Notes under the pieces: generated by a model | Told to the model about the DNA's origin: nothing | The model's database searches: none | What the model saw: only the letters and a program-made list of their open reading frames with translations | Program-made: the position numbers and the translations under genes | Shown: piece after piece, positions 17,907 through 25,985 of the stretch | How positions within the stretch are numbered: position 1 is the stretch's first letter | How the letters are laid out: every line of letters begins with the position of its first letter | Source of the DNA: DAHUXT01 sp036273675 | GTDB taxonomy: Bacteria > Chloroflexota > Ktedonobacteria > Ktedonobacterales > JADMIN01 | Length of the DNA stretch: 64,000 nucleotides | Reading direction: 5' to 3' | NCBI GenBank assembly: GCA_036273675.1 | Contig: DASUHD010000123.1 | Location: 1-64,000, forward strand

Positions 17907-18395
17907 TTAAAAAGGCACAAACCGCCGCTTTGCGATGGCCCCACCAATGGCACCTGCGATACTTGCTACAATGAGGAAGAACCCCCATCCGCATCCGCAG
18001 GCGACAACAGTAAATACCGCGCGGTCATTCACGTATCCGTCAACCACGAAAGCATTGGGATTATATCCATATGCCAACAGCCACTCCACCGGGGCGCTGA
18101 TAAGCGCGCTGCAGACGCCTGCATACAGCCCGGCCCATAAACCAGCCAACCCAATGTTGATTTGATGCGATTGCTTGACCGCCAGATAACCTGCAGAGCC
18201 GAAGAGAACCAGCGGACCCGTGAAGAAAGCTATGGCTAGTAGCGTGGCCGCTGGGTCTTGCACCACGAGCCAGAGCTGAAAATAATTCCAGAGGAGGTCC
18301 GGGAGGACAAGTAACCCACCGCTGAGGAAGCCAAGAAGCGCACCCCGACGCCACGCACCTCGATGGCCTGAGGGTGCTGTCGCTTGAGCAGTCAT
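17907..18395 (-). CDS. Small polytopic membrane protein of unknown function
   Basis: This 162-residue protein has about four hydrophobic helices (GALLGFLSGGLLVLPDLLWN; LLAIAFFTGPLVLFGSAGYL; GLWAGLYAGVCSALISAPV; VFTVVACGCGWGFFLIVASI) and a basic C-terminus (AKRRFVPF). It resembles glycine-zipper or DUF-type small membrane proteins, but no family is recognised. AGAGGACA directly precedes the ATG. It is cargo of the element inserted at tRNA-Trp, downstream of the recombinase on the same strand with a gap of about 170 bases. Confidence 0.7.
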   Translation of the reverse strand: MTAQATAPSGHRGAWRRGALLGFLSGGLLVLPDLLWNYFQLWLVVQDPAATLLAIAFFTGPLVLFGSAGYLAVKQSHQINIGLAGLWAGLYAGVCSALISAPVEWLLAYGYNPNAFVVDGYVNDRAVFTVVACGCGWGFFLIVASIAGAIGGAIAKRRFVPF

Positions 18396-18564
18396 TGTCC
18401 TCTATCTCTCTCCATCGCTCTAGGTTCAGTCGGCTCCGCGCCGTCACTTGTCTGCCCAGCAACGTAGAGGTACCGAAGCAAGCATAAGGAAGGGTACACT
18501 CCCTGTCAAGGGAGCGTGGTGCAAGTTCCTTACTGGCCGAGCACTCGCCTTGTTGCCCGTACCA

Positions 18565-19491
18565 CTACAGCATCGTGTCCAACGGATTCACCCCACGCCG
18601 GGCATCCTTCTGCTGGAAGTCTCGCAGGTAAATCATCGTCGTCTGGATATCACTGTGGCCCATCAATTCTTTCAGCCGAAAGACATCCGCCCCTCCCTGG
18701 CGCATAAAGTGTACAGCAAACGCTCGCCGGGTTTGGCGCGCCGACACTGGCACGTCCTCAATGCCCGCCCAATCGCGGAGGCGATAGAGCAACTGGTTGA
18801 CCCCGCTCGGCGTCAGGGCATTGCCTTTCTGATTGGTAAAGAGCGCCGTGACCGTGGCGTGGGCAGTCCGCACCCGCAGATAGCGGCGTAGGAAGCGCAC
18901 CGCAGTGTAGGCCAAACCTACTTCGCGCCATTTCTTGCCCTTCCCACGCACGACGAGATGTGGGTCGTCCGGATTCTCCAGGCGCAGGCTCTCAAGTGTC
19001 AGGCTGCACGCCTCGGCGGCGCGGATGCCAGTTGAGAGCAGTGTGGCGAGCAAGGCTCTATCGCGCGCCACGAGCGTTGGATGCACTTCGTGCTGGCAAG
19101 CGTCAAACAGGGCAGTGATATGCTCCTTGGTGAGTGTCTGGAACACCGGCTGTTCGACCTTCGGCAGCTTGATACGGTCGTAGAGATTGGGGTTACAATA
19201 CCCTTCGCGTCCGCACCAGCGGAGGAACTGTTTGATGACCTGGGTGTAGCCATGCTGCGTCTGCGGAGTGAGCGTTGAGCCTCGTCGGGGATTGTGCGTC
19301 TCAGCGAGCGCATCTAAGAAGCGCCGCACGTCCCGCGTGGTCAGTTGGCCGATGTCAGTAGAGTCTGGGGCGCCAGTGCCGTCGCACCACTGCTGGAACA
19401 CGCGCAGTTTCTGCGCATACCAGCGATACGTGGTCGGGGAGAGCTTCCGGCTCTCAAACAAATAGTCGTCGATAGCGTCTGCGAGCAACAT
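18565..19491 (-). CDS. Tyrosine recombinase / integrase (XerC/D-like)
   Basis: A 308-residue site-specific recombinase. Residues 1-95 are a SAM-like core-binding domain (LLADAIDDYLFESRKLSPTT...); the catalytic domain follows. Active-site residues are R157 (LLSTGIRAAEACSL), a lysine in the beta-turn GKGKKWRE (about 184-187), H279 in ELMGHSDIQTT and the nucleophile Y288. The usual HxxR box reads R252-Q-T-R255, so the histidine is replaced. The ATG at 19491 has GGGAG ten bases upstream; the longer open frame runs into the antisense of the tRNA repeat and is not real. It should catalyse insertion at tRNA-Trp, since its 5' end abuts the repeat at 19561. Confidence 0.9.
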   Translation of the reverse strand: MLLADAIDDYLFESRKLSPTTYRWYAQKLRVFQQWCDGTGAPDSTDIGQLTTRDVRRFLDALAETHNPRRGSTLTPQTQHGYTQVIKQFLRWCGREGYCNPNLYDRIKLPKVEQPVFQTLTKEHITALFDACQHEVHPTLVARDRALLATLLSTGIRAAEACSLTLESLRLENPDDPHLVVRGKGKKWREVGLAYTAVRFLRRYLRVRTAHATVTALFTNQKGNALTPSGVNQLLYRLRDWAGIEDVPVSARQTRRAFAVHFMRQGGADVFRLKELMGHSDIQTTMIYLRDFQQKDARRGVNPLDTML

Positions 19492-19568
19492 CACCTTGTG
19501 TCTCCCTAACGTCTGCTCGGTGAGAACACCGAAAACAAGGGAAGTCAAGGGAACCGATTTCTCCAAAG

Positions 19569-19605
19569 CCGCAGGTTGCAGGTTCGATTCCTGTCCCACC
19601 TGCCC
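19569..19605 (+). repeat. Attachment site copy 2 (attR / internal att)
   Basis: Identical over 37 bases to 17603-17639 of tRNA-Trp; extending left to 19561 leaves one mismatch. It lacks the 5' half of the tRNA and so is not a functional tRNA gene. It separates the integrase-bearing segment from the MMPL segment. Confidence 0.85.
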
Positions 19606-19618
19606 CTTAGAACCTTGA

Positions 19619-19661
19619 AACGAAAGCGACTCCGGCACAAAGTGCCGGAGTCGCTTTCGTT
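19619..19661. terminator. Strong bidirectional hairpin terminator
   Basis: A perfect 20-base-pair inverted repeat has an AAA loop (19639-19641). The arms begin AACGAAAGCGACTCC and end GGAGTCGCTTTCGTT. It follows the second tRNA-like repeat at the same relative place as the hairpins after copies 1 and 3, as expected for an original tRNA terminator displaced by insertion. Confidence 0.75.
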
Positions 19662-19679
19662 GTGTCAATCGGTGTGACC

Positions 19680-19721
19680 ATAATTCTAGTTCCATAATTC
19701 TGGCTCCATAATTCTGGCTCC
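19680..19721. repeat. Three tandem 14-base repeats
   Basis: The unit ATAATTCTGGCTCC occurs at 19694-19707 and 19708-19721, and with two changes at 19680-19693. It lies 330 bases upstream of the MMPL gene. A recombinase arm-binding or repressor array is possible but unproven. Confidence 0.7.
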
Positions 19722-20047
19722 AACCTCTTGGCACGTCTCATATGGCCACAATGATTCTCTCAAGACACACATGTCGAACTACCACATTCAATGACTCATC
19801 CACCACGTGAGTCCGACAGTCTCCTATCGCGCCACGACCACCATGCCACTGTGACGCTTGCTCCTAATGTTCTCCACGATTGGTCTATGAACACTGGTAG
19901 CCTGAACACACTTTCGCGATACAACCGCATTGGTTTTGGCATATTGGCGACACAGTTGGCTGTTAGGATTTGGTTCACAGTCCCCACGGCTGTAACCCAC
20001 AGCGGAATAGGGCTGTAGCAAAAAGAGCGCAGGCAAAGGAGAGAAAC

Positions 20048-22216
20048 ATGTTTGCACGATGGGGTCGTTTCGTCTATAGGTGGCGCTGGGCTACTCTGGT
20101 TGTGTCCATTATCCTGCTCGGTGTATCCATCTATAGTTTGATGGGCGGCGGCGCGCTGGGTACCGGTAACTCCCCCGGCGGCACGCTCGAGTCGGAACGT
20201 GCGTCCACACTGATCAACAATCAATTGAGCACGGATACAAAGGGTGGATCCAACTTCCTGCTGATCTTCAGCAGCCCGAGCCGGCTCGTCACCGACCCGG
20301 CATTCCGAACAGATCTCGAGAACGCGCTCAAACCGATCCAGCAGGATTCGCGCGTGACAGACATCATCTCGCCGTATACCGTCGATGCGGCGACCGCACG
20401 CGCACTCATCTCAAAAGATGGCCACAAGGCGCTCGTCCGCGTCGATATCAAAAGTGACGGCGACCAGGCACGCGCCGACTACACAGCGCTGCGGGCGGCT
20501 ATCCATCCCAGCGGCCTGAGCGTAGTTGGCACAGGAGGTGTGCCAATCAACCGCGACTTCAGCGCTACGCTTGAGAGTGACCTGAGCCGGGCTGAGACCG
20601 TCACGTTGCCGCTGACGTTGATCTTGCTGCTCATCATTTTCGGGACGGTGGTGGCCGCGGGCCTCCCGCTTGGGATCGGCATCGTCACCATCGCAGGCGG
20701 CCTGGCCGGAACATTCCTGCTCAGCCGCGTCACTGATGTCTCACAATACGCCCTGAACATCGTAACGTTGATTGGGCTGGCAGTCGCCATCGACTATTCG
20801 CTCTTCATCGTCACTCGCTTCCGGGACGAACTGGCTGCGCGGAAAAGCCGTCCCGATGCCCTTGCCACGACGATGGCCACAGCTGGACGAGCTATCACGT
20901 TCTCCGGGCTGGCGGTTGCAGTCGGATTATCGGCCATGCTCTTCTACCAGGGAACCTTCCTGGCATCGTTAGGCGCCGCAGGCGCGATTGTGGTGGCAGT
21001 CGCCGTGTTCTATGGCCTTACTTTCCTGCCCGCACTCCTTGCCATCCTGGGTCCGAACGTCAACCGTCTGTCACTTCCGATCGTAGGTCGGCGGCCGAAG
21101 TCTGGGCGTGGCGCCTGGCACCAGATGGCCACCTGGGTCATGCGCCGCCCGATTGTCGTGCTCGTGCCAGCCCTGGGCCTCCTGGTGCTCGCCGGAACCC
21201 CGTTCCTTCACCTGCGCCTCGCCAATGCGAGTATCGACCAGCTTCCGCCAAGGCTTGAGTCGCGCCAGGGATTCGACACTCTGGTCAAGAGTTTTCCCGG
21301 GCAGGACCAGACGAACTTTGACGTGGTCGTGAACTACGCTCAGGGGAGTCCCACGACTGCCCAGCGCGTCCTGGATCAGGCCGATCTGAGCCGACGCATG
21401 GCGACGATCCCAGGCGTGCTCCGCGTTGATTCGCCAGAGGTCGGCGCACATATCGTGCTGCTCAATGTCGTCAGTAACCAGCCTGCGTCGAGCGATAGCG
21501 CACGGTCGATCTTGCGTGCGATCCGCGCCGAGCCAATTGGGAACGGCGGTCAACTCCTCGTGTCCGGAGACACAGCTTTCGACGTGGACATAATCGACTA
21601 CATTATCCATACGACGCCGCTGGCGTTCGGCTTCGTGGTCCTGGTCACCTATCTGGTGCTCTTCCTGCTCACCGGCTCGCTGGTGCTGCCGCTGAAAGCC
21701 GTGGTGTTGAACCTGCTCTCGATTGCCGCATCATTCGGCGCCCTGGTCTGGATCTTCCAGGACGGACACTTGAGCCAACAGCTCGGCTTCACCGCCCAGT
21801 CGATCGACCCAAGTGTTCCGGTGATCCTGTTCGCAATCGTCTTCGGGATGTCGATGGACTACGAGGTGCTGCTCATCAGCCGGATCCAGGAGGAATATCT
21901 ACGGACGGGAGATAACCGGCATGCGATTGCGGAGGGGCTGGAGCGTAGCGGCCGATTGATCACCGGGGCCGCGGCCATCATGGTGGCGGTCTTCCTCGCC
22001 TTTGGTCTCGCCGAGGTCGTCCTCATCAAGTCGATTGGGATTGGCCTGGCAATTGCGGTTGCCATTGATGCCACCATCGTTCGTGTGCTGATCGTGCCAG
22101 CGATAATGCGGATATTGGGCCACTATAACTGGTGGGCTCCCTCGCCGCTGCGAGCCCTGCGCCGACGTGCAGGGCTTAGCAAATTCAGCCATGATTCCGT
22201 GGAGAAGGTGGCGTGA
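20048..22216 (+). CDS. MMPL-family RND transporter
   Basis: A 722-residue inner-membrane exporter of the MmpL/HpnN-like RND group. The architecture is two repeats, each with a first membrane helix, an extracytoplasmic domain and a cluster of five helices. The Asp-Tyr pairs that relay protons in this family appear in AVAIDYSLFIVTRFRDEL and FGMSMDYEVLLISRIQEEY. Substrates of relatives are lipids, glycolipids or hydrophobic toxins; none can be assigned here. The frame is open further upstream, but AAGGAG before the ATG at 20048 and the membrane helix that follows fix the start. It lies between two tRNA-Trp-derived repeats without a regulator, and its high GC fits transfer. Confidence 0.92.
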   Translation: MFARWGRFVYRWRWATLVVSIILLGVSIYSLMGGGALGTGNSPGGTLESERASTLINNQLSTDTKGGSNFLLIFSSPSRLVTDPAFRTDLENALKPIQQDSRVTDIISPYTVDAATARALISKDGHKALVRVDIKSDGDQARADYTALRAAIHPSGLSVVGTGGVPINRDFSATLESDLSRAETVTLPLTLILLLIIFGTVVAAGLPLGIGIVTIAGGLAGTFLLSRVTDVSQYALNIVTLIGLAVAIDYSLFIVTRFRDELAARKSRPDALATTMATAGRAITFSGLAVAVGLSAMLFYQGTFLASLGAAGAIVVAVAVFYGLTFLPALLAILGPNVNRLSLPIVGRRPKSGRGAWHQMATWVMRRPIVVLVPALGLLVLAGTPFLHLRLANASIDQLPPRLESRQGFDTLVKSFPGQDQTNFDVVVNYAQGSPTTAQRVLDQADLSRRMATIPGVLRVDSPEVGAHIVLLNVVSNQPASSDSARSILRAIRAEPIGNGGQLLVSGDTAFDVDIIDYIIHTTPLAFGFVVLVTYLVLFLLTGSLVLPLKAVVLNLLSIAASFGALVWIFQDGHLSQQLGFTAQSIDPSVPVILFAIVFGMSMDYEVLLISRIQEEYLRTGDNRHAIAEGLERSGRLITGAAAIMVAVFLAFGLAEVVLIKSIGIGLAIAVAIDATIVRVLIVPAIMRILGHYNWWAPSPLRALRRRAGLSKFSHDSVEKVA

Positions 22217-22274
22217 GACTGATTGGGATAGGTATAACCGTAACACTCTGAATTCAAGAGACATCCGTCTGGAT

Positions 22275-22293
22275 GTAGTCTGATTCAGACTAC
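22275..22293. repeat. 19-base near-perfect palindrome
   Basis: GTAGTCTGA and TCAGACTAC flank a single T, 60 bases after the MMPL stop and 19 bases before the degenerate tRNA repeat. No T-run follows, so a protein-binding site or a weak hairpin is as likely as a terminator. Confidence 0.6.
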
Positions 22294-22311
22294 GTACTCA
22301 GACCGCCAAAA

Positions 22312-22348
22312 CCGCAGGTAACAGGTTCGATTCCTACCCAACCTGCCC
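22312..22348 (+). repeat. Degenerate attachment site copy 3
   Basis: The stretch matches the tRNA-Trp repeat core at about 32 of 37 positions. Its T-stem no longer pairs (ACAGG with CCTAC), so it is not part of a working tRNA. It marks the right edge of the putative insertion region. Confidence 0.65.
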
Positions 22349-22366
22349 CTCACAGAACGAGAAGTG

Positions 22367-22405
22367 AAGCGGCCCCACAACACACGTAGTGGGGCCGCTT
22401 TCGTT
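22367..22405. terminator. Intrinsic hairpin terminator
   Basis: A twelve-base-pair stem (AAGCGGCCCCAC / GTGGGGCCGCTT) with a ten-base loop is followed by TCGTT. It closes the insertion region and may also stop transcription from nagZ on the other strand. Confidence 0.65.
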
Positions 22406-22414
22406 GGCGATGAG

Positions 22415-24049
22415 TCAGAGCGTTACAGGGAGCGTGCCGTGCGCAGGCGCTCCTCCCACCAGCACACGGGCGGCTGCATTCAACGCGGGCAGTGTGAAAT
22501 CATAGGTGGCTAGCCAGGTGGTTATCTCTGGGAGCGCCGCGGCATCATATGGGCCGCAGACGGCAATACCAACAAGCGGGCGGCCAGTCTGAAGCAGCGC
22601 CTGCGTGACTACCTGAACAGTCGCATGATTTCGCGGCAGGTGCGCATTACAGGTCGGCACGAGTATCACGTCCGCCTCTTGCGCCCGCTGCTGGAGCATT
22701 GCCAGATCCTCTGCGGAAGGGCGTTCGGGAAGATTGAAGGCCTCGACATCAACGCCTGAGCCACCAGAAACGTCATGAAGTTGCCGCTTGAGCGCCTCAA
22801 CGAAATGGGCCGGGATAAATCCCTGATCTGCCGCCTGACTGACCTGCGACTCCGGCGGCAACACGACGAGCATATGGGTACTCGCCTGTAGATTGAGTGG
22901 GAGCAGGCCCGCTTCGTCCCGGATAATGGTGATACTTTGCCCATAGAGATCGTCGGCAAGGCGCTGGTGCGCCGCGTTTACCATAGTCGGAGCCGAATCG
23001 GGTGAGGGCAGGCCATCCCAGCCAGGCAGGCGCTCCTTGAGATGCACGACGCGCTCAGCCGCTGCCCGTATCACGCTGGCGGACAAGTCACCCTGCGAAG
23101 CCGCCACGCGTATGGCGGTAAGTCCAGTCATCTGGCGATCATAGCGATGCGAGACCAAGACAATATCAGCGCCCGCCTGTAGCGCTCGTACGGCGCCCTC
23201 GGCGATGCCCACTCCGGAGCTAATGGCCCGCATCTCTAAACAATCGGTAATCACGACGCCTTCGAAGCCGATTTGGTTCCGCAACAGGCCATTGATGACT
23301 TCTGGCGCAAGCGTCGCCGGGAGGGTACTTGAGCCGGTGATAGCAGGCACCGCGACATGGGCAGTCATAACCGCGAGGCTCTCGGCGACGGCATCAATTG
23401 CCCGCCGGAATGGCTTCAACTCGACCGCCTCCAGCCGCTCAATATCGAACGGGACGATGGGGAGCGCCAGATGTGAATCGGTGTCGGTGTCGCCATGGCC
23501 AGGGAAGTGTTTGAGCGTCGCGACCACACCTGCTGCCCGATAACCCATGACCGCGTTTGTCCCCAGGCGAGCCACCAGTTCGGGATCGCTGCCAAATGAT
23601 CGAACTCCAATGACTGGATTGGCGGGGTTATTAGAGATATCCACATCAGGCGCAAGGTTCATCGTAATGCCCAGCGCCCGCAAATCCTGGCCGGTGGCAC
23701 GTGCGACCACCTCTGTGGCCGCCGGAGAATTGATCGCGCCAAGCGCCATGTTGCCAGGGAATGAGGTTGTGGCCGCTCCGGTACGGCGCACAATGCCGTT
23801 TTCCTGATCAGTGGCAATCAGGAGCGGATATGGCTGTCCGGCTTCCTGCGCTGCTTCCTGCAATGTGCTCGTGAGTTGGAGTATCTGGCGCGGGCTTCCA
23901 AGATTGCGCGAGAACAGAATAATGCCGCCTACATGGCCTGCCTGGATCAGTTCGAGTACCTCTGGCGTCGGTTCCTTGCCCGGAAACCCGACCATAAGCA
24001 ACTGGCCAATCTGCTCACCGATGCTCATCTGACTCAGCACATCACTCAC
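22415..24049 (-). CDS. nagZ: Beta-N-acetylglucosaminidase, glycoside hydrolase family 3 (NagZ-type)
   Basis: A 544-residue GH3 enzyme that cleaves N-acetylglucosamine from peptidoglycan or chitin fragments. The N-terminal barrel carries the family motif KHFPGHGDTDTDSH (residues 180-193), whose D191-x-H193 pair is the general acid dyad of NagZ enzymes. The nucleophile is D269 in GVVITDCLEM. A C-terminal alpha/beta domain (about 370-540) makes it the two-domain form known from Gram-positives. No signal peptide is visible, so a cytoplasmic location is likely. The GTG start overlaps the kinase stop as GTGA and has TTGGAG nine bases upstream, indicating translational coupling in gntR-murQ-kinase-nagZ. 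Confidence 0.93.
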   Translation of the reverse strand: MSDVLSQMSIGEQIGQLLMVGFPGKEPTPEVLELIQAGHVGGIILFSRNLGSPRQILQLTSTLQEAAQEAGQPYPLLIATDQENGIVRRTGAATTSFPGNMALGAINSPAATEVVARATGQDLRALGITMNLAPDVDISNNPANPVIGVRSFGSDPELVARLGTNAVMGYRAAGVVATLKHFPGHGDTDTDSHLALPIVPFDIERLEAVELKPFRRAIDAVAESLAVMTAHVAVPAITGSSTLPATLAPEVINGLLRNQIGFEGVVITDCLEMRAISSGVGIAEGAVRALQAGADIVLVSHRYDRQMTGLTAIRVAASQGDLSASVIRAAAERVVHLKERLPGWDGLPSPDSAPTMVNAAHQRLADDLYGQSITIIRDEAGLLPLNLQASTHMLVVLPPESQVSQAADQGFIPAHFVEALKRQLHDVSGGSGVDVEAFNLPERPSAEDLAMLQQRAQEADVILVPTCNAHLPRNHATVQVVTQALLQTGRPLVGIAVCGPYDAAALPEITTWLATYDFTLPALNAAARVLVGGAPAHGTLPVTL

Positions 24050-24969
24050 GATCCAGGACTCCAATCTCTTAGAGCACGGGCGGCGCTCGACGCTGGTTCC
24101 TCCACTAAAATTGGATCGACGCTCCATGTGCGCGCAATGCGATGAGTTATTAGCGCTCGAAGCCGCTCCTCATGGATCAATACCCCTCCACCAAACGCCA
24201 CCGGAAGCGGCCCAGCGGCAAAGCCGAGTCTGTGCGCAACTGCGATGACGGCAAGAGCCAGTTCATATGCGGCGCGCGCCTCGATCCTACATGACACAGG
24301 ATCACCAGCGCGGGCAAGCGCCAATACCAACGGCGCGAGCGCGGCAATAGCCGTCTTGTCAAAAGTCGGATAGACGCGCTCAAGAAGCGTTTCGGGCGCT
24401 GGGAGCTGCCAGTATCCCAATATAGTATCAAGTAATGCAGTCGGACGGCCACGCCCATCGGCGGCGCGCACCGCACACTGCAATGCCTCGCGCCCAATGC
24501 CGAAACCGCTGCCTTCGTCACCGAGGACATGTCCCCATCCGCCTGCGCGTGCTAATGCTCCCTGCGCGCCACGACCAAGCGCAATCGATCCCGTGCCTGA
24601 GATAACCGCCACGCCGACCTGGTGCGGTAACGCGCTGAGCGCCAACTCAGCGTCGTTGGTCATCCGAACGGTTGCGGCAAAGGAGCTAACCGCTGGCGCA
24701 AGCAACTCAATATCGCGCAGATGATCGATCCCTGCCAGGCCGATCCATGCGGCCGTCAACGGAAGATCAGCCCGGGCAATGGCTGTAGCTTTCCCTACAG
24801 CTTCATGGATCGCGTCTACCGCCCGTTCCATTCCGACGACTTCGTGATTGCTGGATCCCGCAACGCCGCGCCCCCGCTCGTATCCCCCCTCATCGACAAT
24901 CACAGCCAGCGTCTTACTACCACCACCATCGACGCCGAGGAATAGCGGTTTCGTCTCGGCTTCACTCAC
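24046..24969 (-). CDS. BadF/BadG-type N-acetylglucosamine / N-acetylmuramate kinase
   Basis: This 307-residue ASKHA-fold kinase phosphorylates an amino sugar at O6 using ATP. The phosphate-1 motif is FLGVDGGGSKTLAV near the N terminus, the phosphate-2 region is AVISGTGSIALGRG, and the conserved GGWGHVLGDEGSGFGIG loop follows. Its place between murQ and nagZ, with four-base overlaps on both sides, indicates that it makes GlcNAc-6-P and MurNAc-6-P, as MurK-type enzymes do. Without a PTS gene for MurNAc in the window, this kinase is the likely entry to MurQ. Substrate preference is inference from context. Confidence 0.88.
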   Translation of the reverse strand: MSEAETKPLFLGVDGGGSKTLAVIVDEGGYERGRGVAGSSNHEVVGMERAVDAIHEAVGKATAIARADLPLTAAWIGLAGIDHLRDIELLAPAVSSFAATVRMTNDAELALSALPHQVGVAVISGTGSIALGRGAQGALARAGGWGHVLGDEGSGFGIGREALQCAVRAADGRGRPTALLDTILGYWQLPAPETLLERVYPTFDKTAIAALAPLVLALARAGDPVSCRIEARAAYELALAVIAVAHRLGFAAGPLPVAFGGGVLIHEERLRALITHRIARTWSVDPILVEEPASSAARALRDWSPGS

Positions 24970-25898
24970 TGCGCATCCTCCAGCGCCGCGCGCAAGATGC
25001 CATCGTGCCGAGCAAGTCGCTCCCTGGCAGCAACAGGAGTCAGGTTGGCGCGAACCGAGAGGATGGCGGTTTTCAGTTCACTATTGGCCGCCGCGAGTTC
25101 TTCCTCGCATCGAGCGCGCGACAGTCCAGTCGCCTGTGCGAGAATGCTGAGCGCCCGTTGGCGCAGCTTCTCGTTGGTGGCACGCACATCCACCATCAGA
25201 TTGCCAAAGGTCTTCCCTAACCGCACCATTGTCGCCGTGCTGAGCATATTGAGCGCCATCTTCTGGGCGGTACCAGCCTTCAGACGGGTCGATCCCGCGA
25301 TGATCTCTGGCCCAACATCAGGCGCGATCATGATGTCTACCACATCATGCAGCGGCGTTTTGGCGTTGCATGCCAGGCCGATGACCAGCATTCCTCGCGC
25401 GCGTGCGCTGGCCACCGCGCCCAGCACATAGGGTGTGCGTCCACTTGCCGTGATGCCGACCAGCACATCGGCGCTGCCTCCATTAAGGAGCGCGATATCG
25501 GCGCTACCGGCCTCCGCGCTGTCTTCCAGATCTTCGACGGCTTGCGAGAGCGCAAATGAGCCACCCGCGATGCAACCAACGATGCGGTCGGGCGAGATGC
25601 CGAACGTCGGCGGACATTCGATGGCATCCAGGGCTCCCAATCGCCCGGATGTTCCCGCGCCGAGGTAAATAAGCCGACCACCATTCAACAGTCGCGCGGT
25701 GATAGCCTCAACTGCCGCCGCAATCGACGGCAACTCTTTCGCAACTGCCGCGGCTACACCAGCGTCTTCCGCGTTCATGATGCGCACAATCTGTAGTGGT
25801 GTCATCTGGTCAATCTCGACGCTCGCCGCGTTAGGATGTTCGGTCACTAGCCCTTGCAGTGTGCTTTCAGGCTGATTGAGATGGTCGCTCGTTGCCAT
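24966..25898 (-). CDS. murQ: N-acetylmuramic acid 6-phosphate etherase
   Basis: MurQ (310 residues) splits the lactyl ether of MurNAc-6-P to give GlcNAc-6-P and D-lactate. It has a SIS domain with the family signatures LGAGTSGRLGALDAIECPPT (sugar-phosphate binding), AGGSFALSQAVEDLEDSAE, and GSTRLKAGTAQKMALNMLST, plus a C-terminal UBA-like helical part. The ATG at 25898 has GAGGAG just upstream and gives normal family length (about 300); the longer frame is unlikely. Its GTGA overlap with the kinase start supports coupled expression. Confidence 0.96.
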   Translation of the reverse strand: MATSDHLNQPESTLQGLVTEHPNAASVEIDQMTPLQIVRIMNAEDAGVAAAVAKELPSIAAAVEAITARLLNGGRLIYLGAGTSGRLGALDAIECPPTFGISPDRIVGCIAGGSFALSQAVEDLEDSAEAGSADIALLNGGSADVLVGITASGRTPYVLGAVASARARGMLVIGLACNAKTPLHDVVDIMIAPDVGPEIIAGSTRLKAGTAQKMALNMLSTATMVRLGKTFGNLMVDVRATNEKLRQRALSILAQATGLSRARCEEELAAANSELKTAILSVRANLTPVAARERLARHDGILRAALEDAQ

Positions 25899-25934
25899 CG
25901 GGCTGCACTCCTCGCCTCGTCTCGATACATGTTC

Positions 25935-25946
25935 ACGATATATCGT
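25935..25946. promoter_or_regulatory. Perfect 12-base palindrome between gntR and murQ
   Basis: ACGATATATCGT lies 37 bases before the murQ start, inside the operon. It differs from the TGGTCTAGACCA-type sites, so it could bind another regulator or form a processing site. Function is unproven. Confidence 0.4.
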
Positions 25947-25985
25947 ATCCGTCGGGCGCCTATAGCAGTGCACATAGGACACCGG

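Larger units (their letters stand above)
19492..20047. other. Intergenic region with attachment repeat, terminator and tandem repeat
   Basis: No gene is supported. The region holds the second tRNA-Trp 3' repeat (19561-19605), a long hairpin (19619-19661), three 14-base repeats (19680-19721), and the leader of the MMPL gene, which ends with AAGGAG before the ATG at 20048. Confidence 0.6.
19569..22348. mobile_element. Possible second, integrase-less segment between att-like repeats
   Basis: From the second tRNA-Trp repeat to a degenerate third copy at 22312-22348 lies about 2.7 kb carrying only an MMPL transporter gene. This is the layout of an accreted cis-mobilizable element or decayed older insertion. 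Because the third repeat differs at about five of 37 positions, past mobility is inference. Confidence 0.45.

Noticed and set aside
19492..19734. Extended N-terminus of the integrase reading frame (starting near 19734)
   Set aside because: It includes the peptide VGQESNLQPA, the usual false translation of the antisense strand of a tRNA 3' end. The frame runs through the att repeat, and a good ribosome site exists at the ATG at 19491.
22300..22352. A second functional tRNA at the third repeat
   Set aside because: Only the 3' half is present and its T-stem no longer pairs; there is no acceptor or D-arm 5' half.
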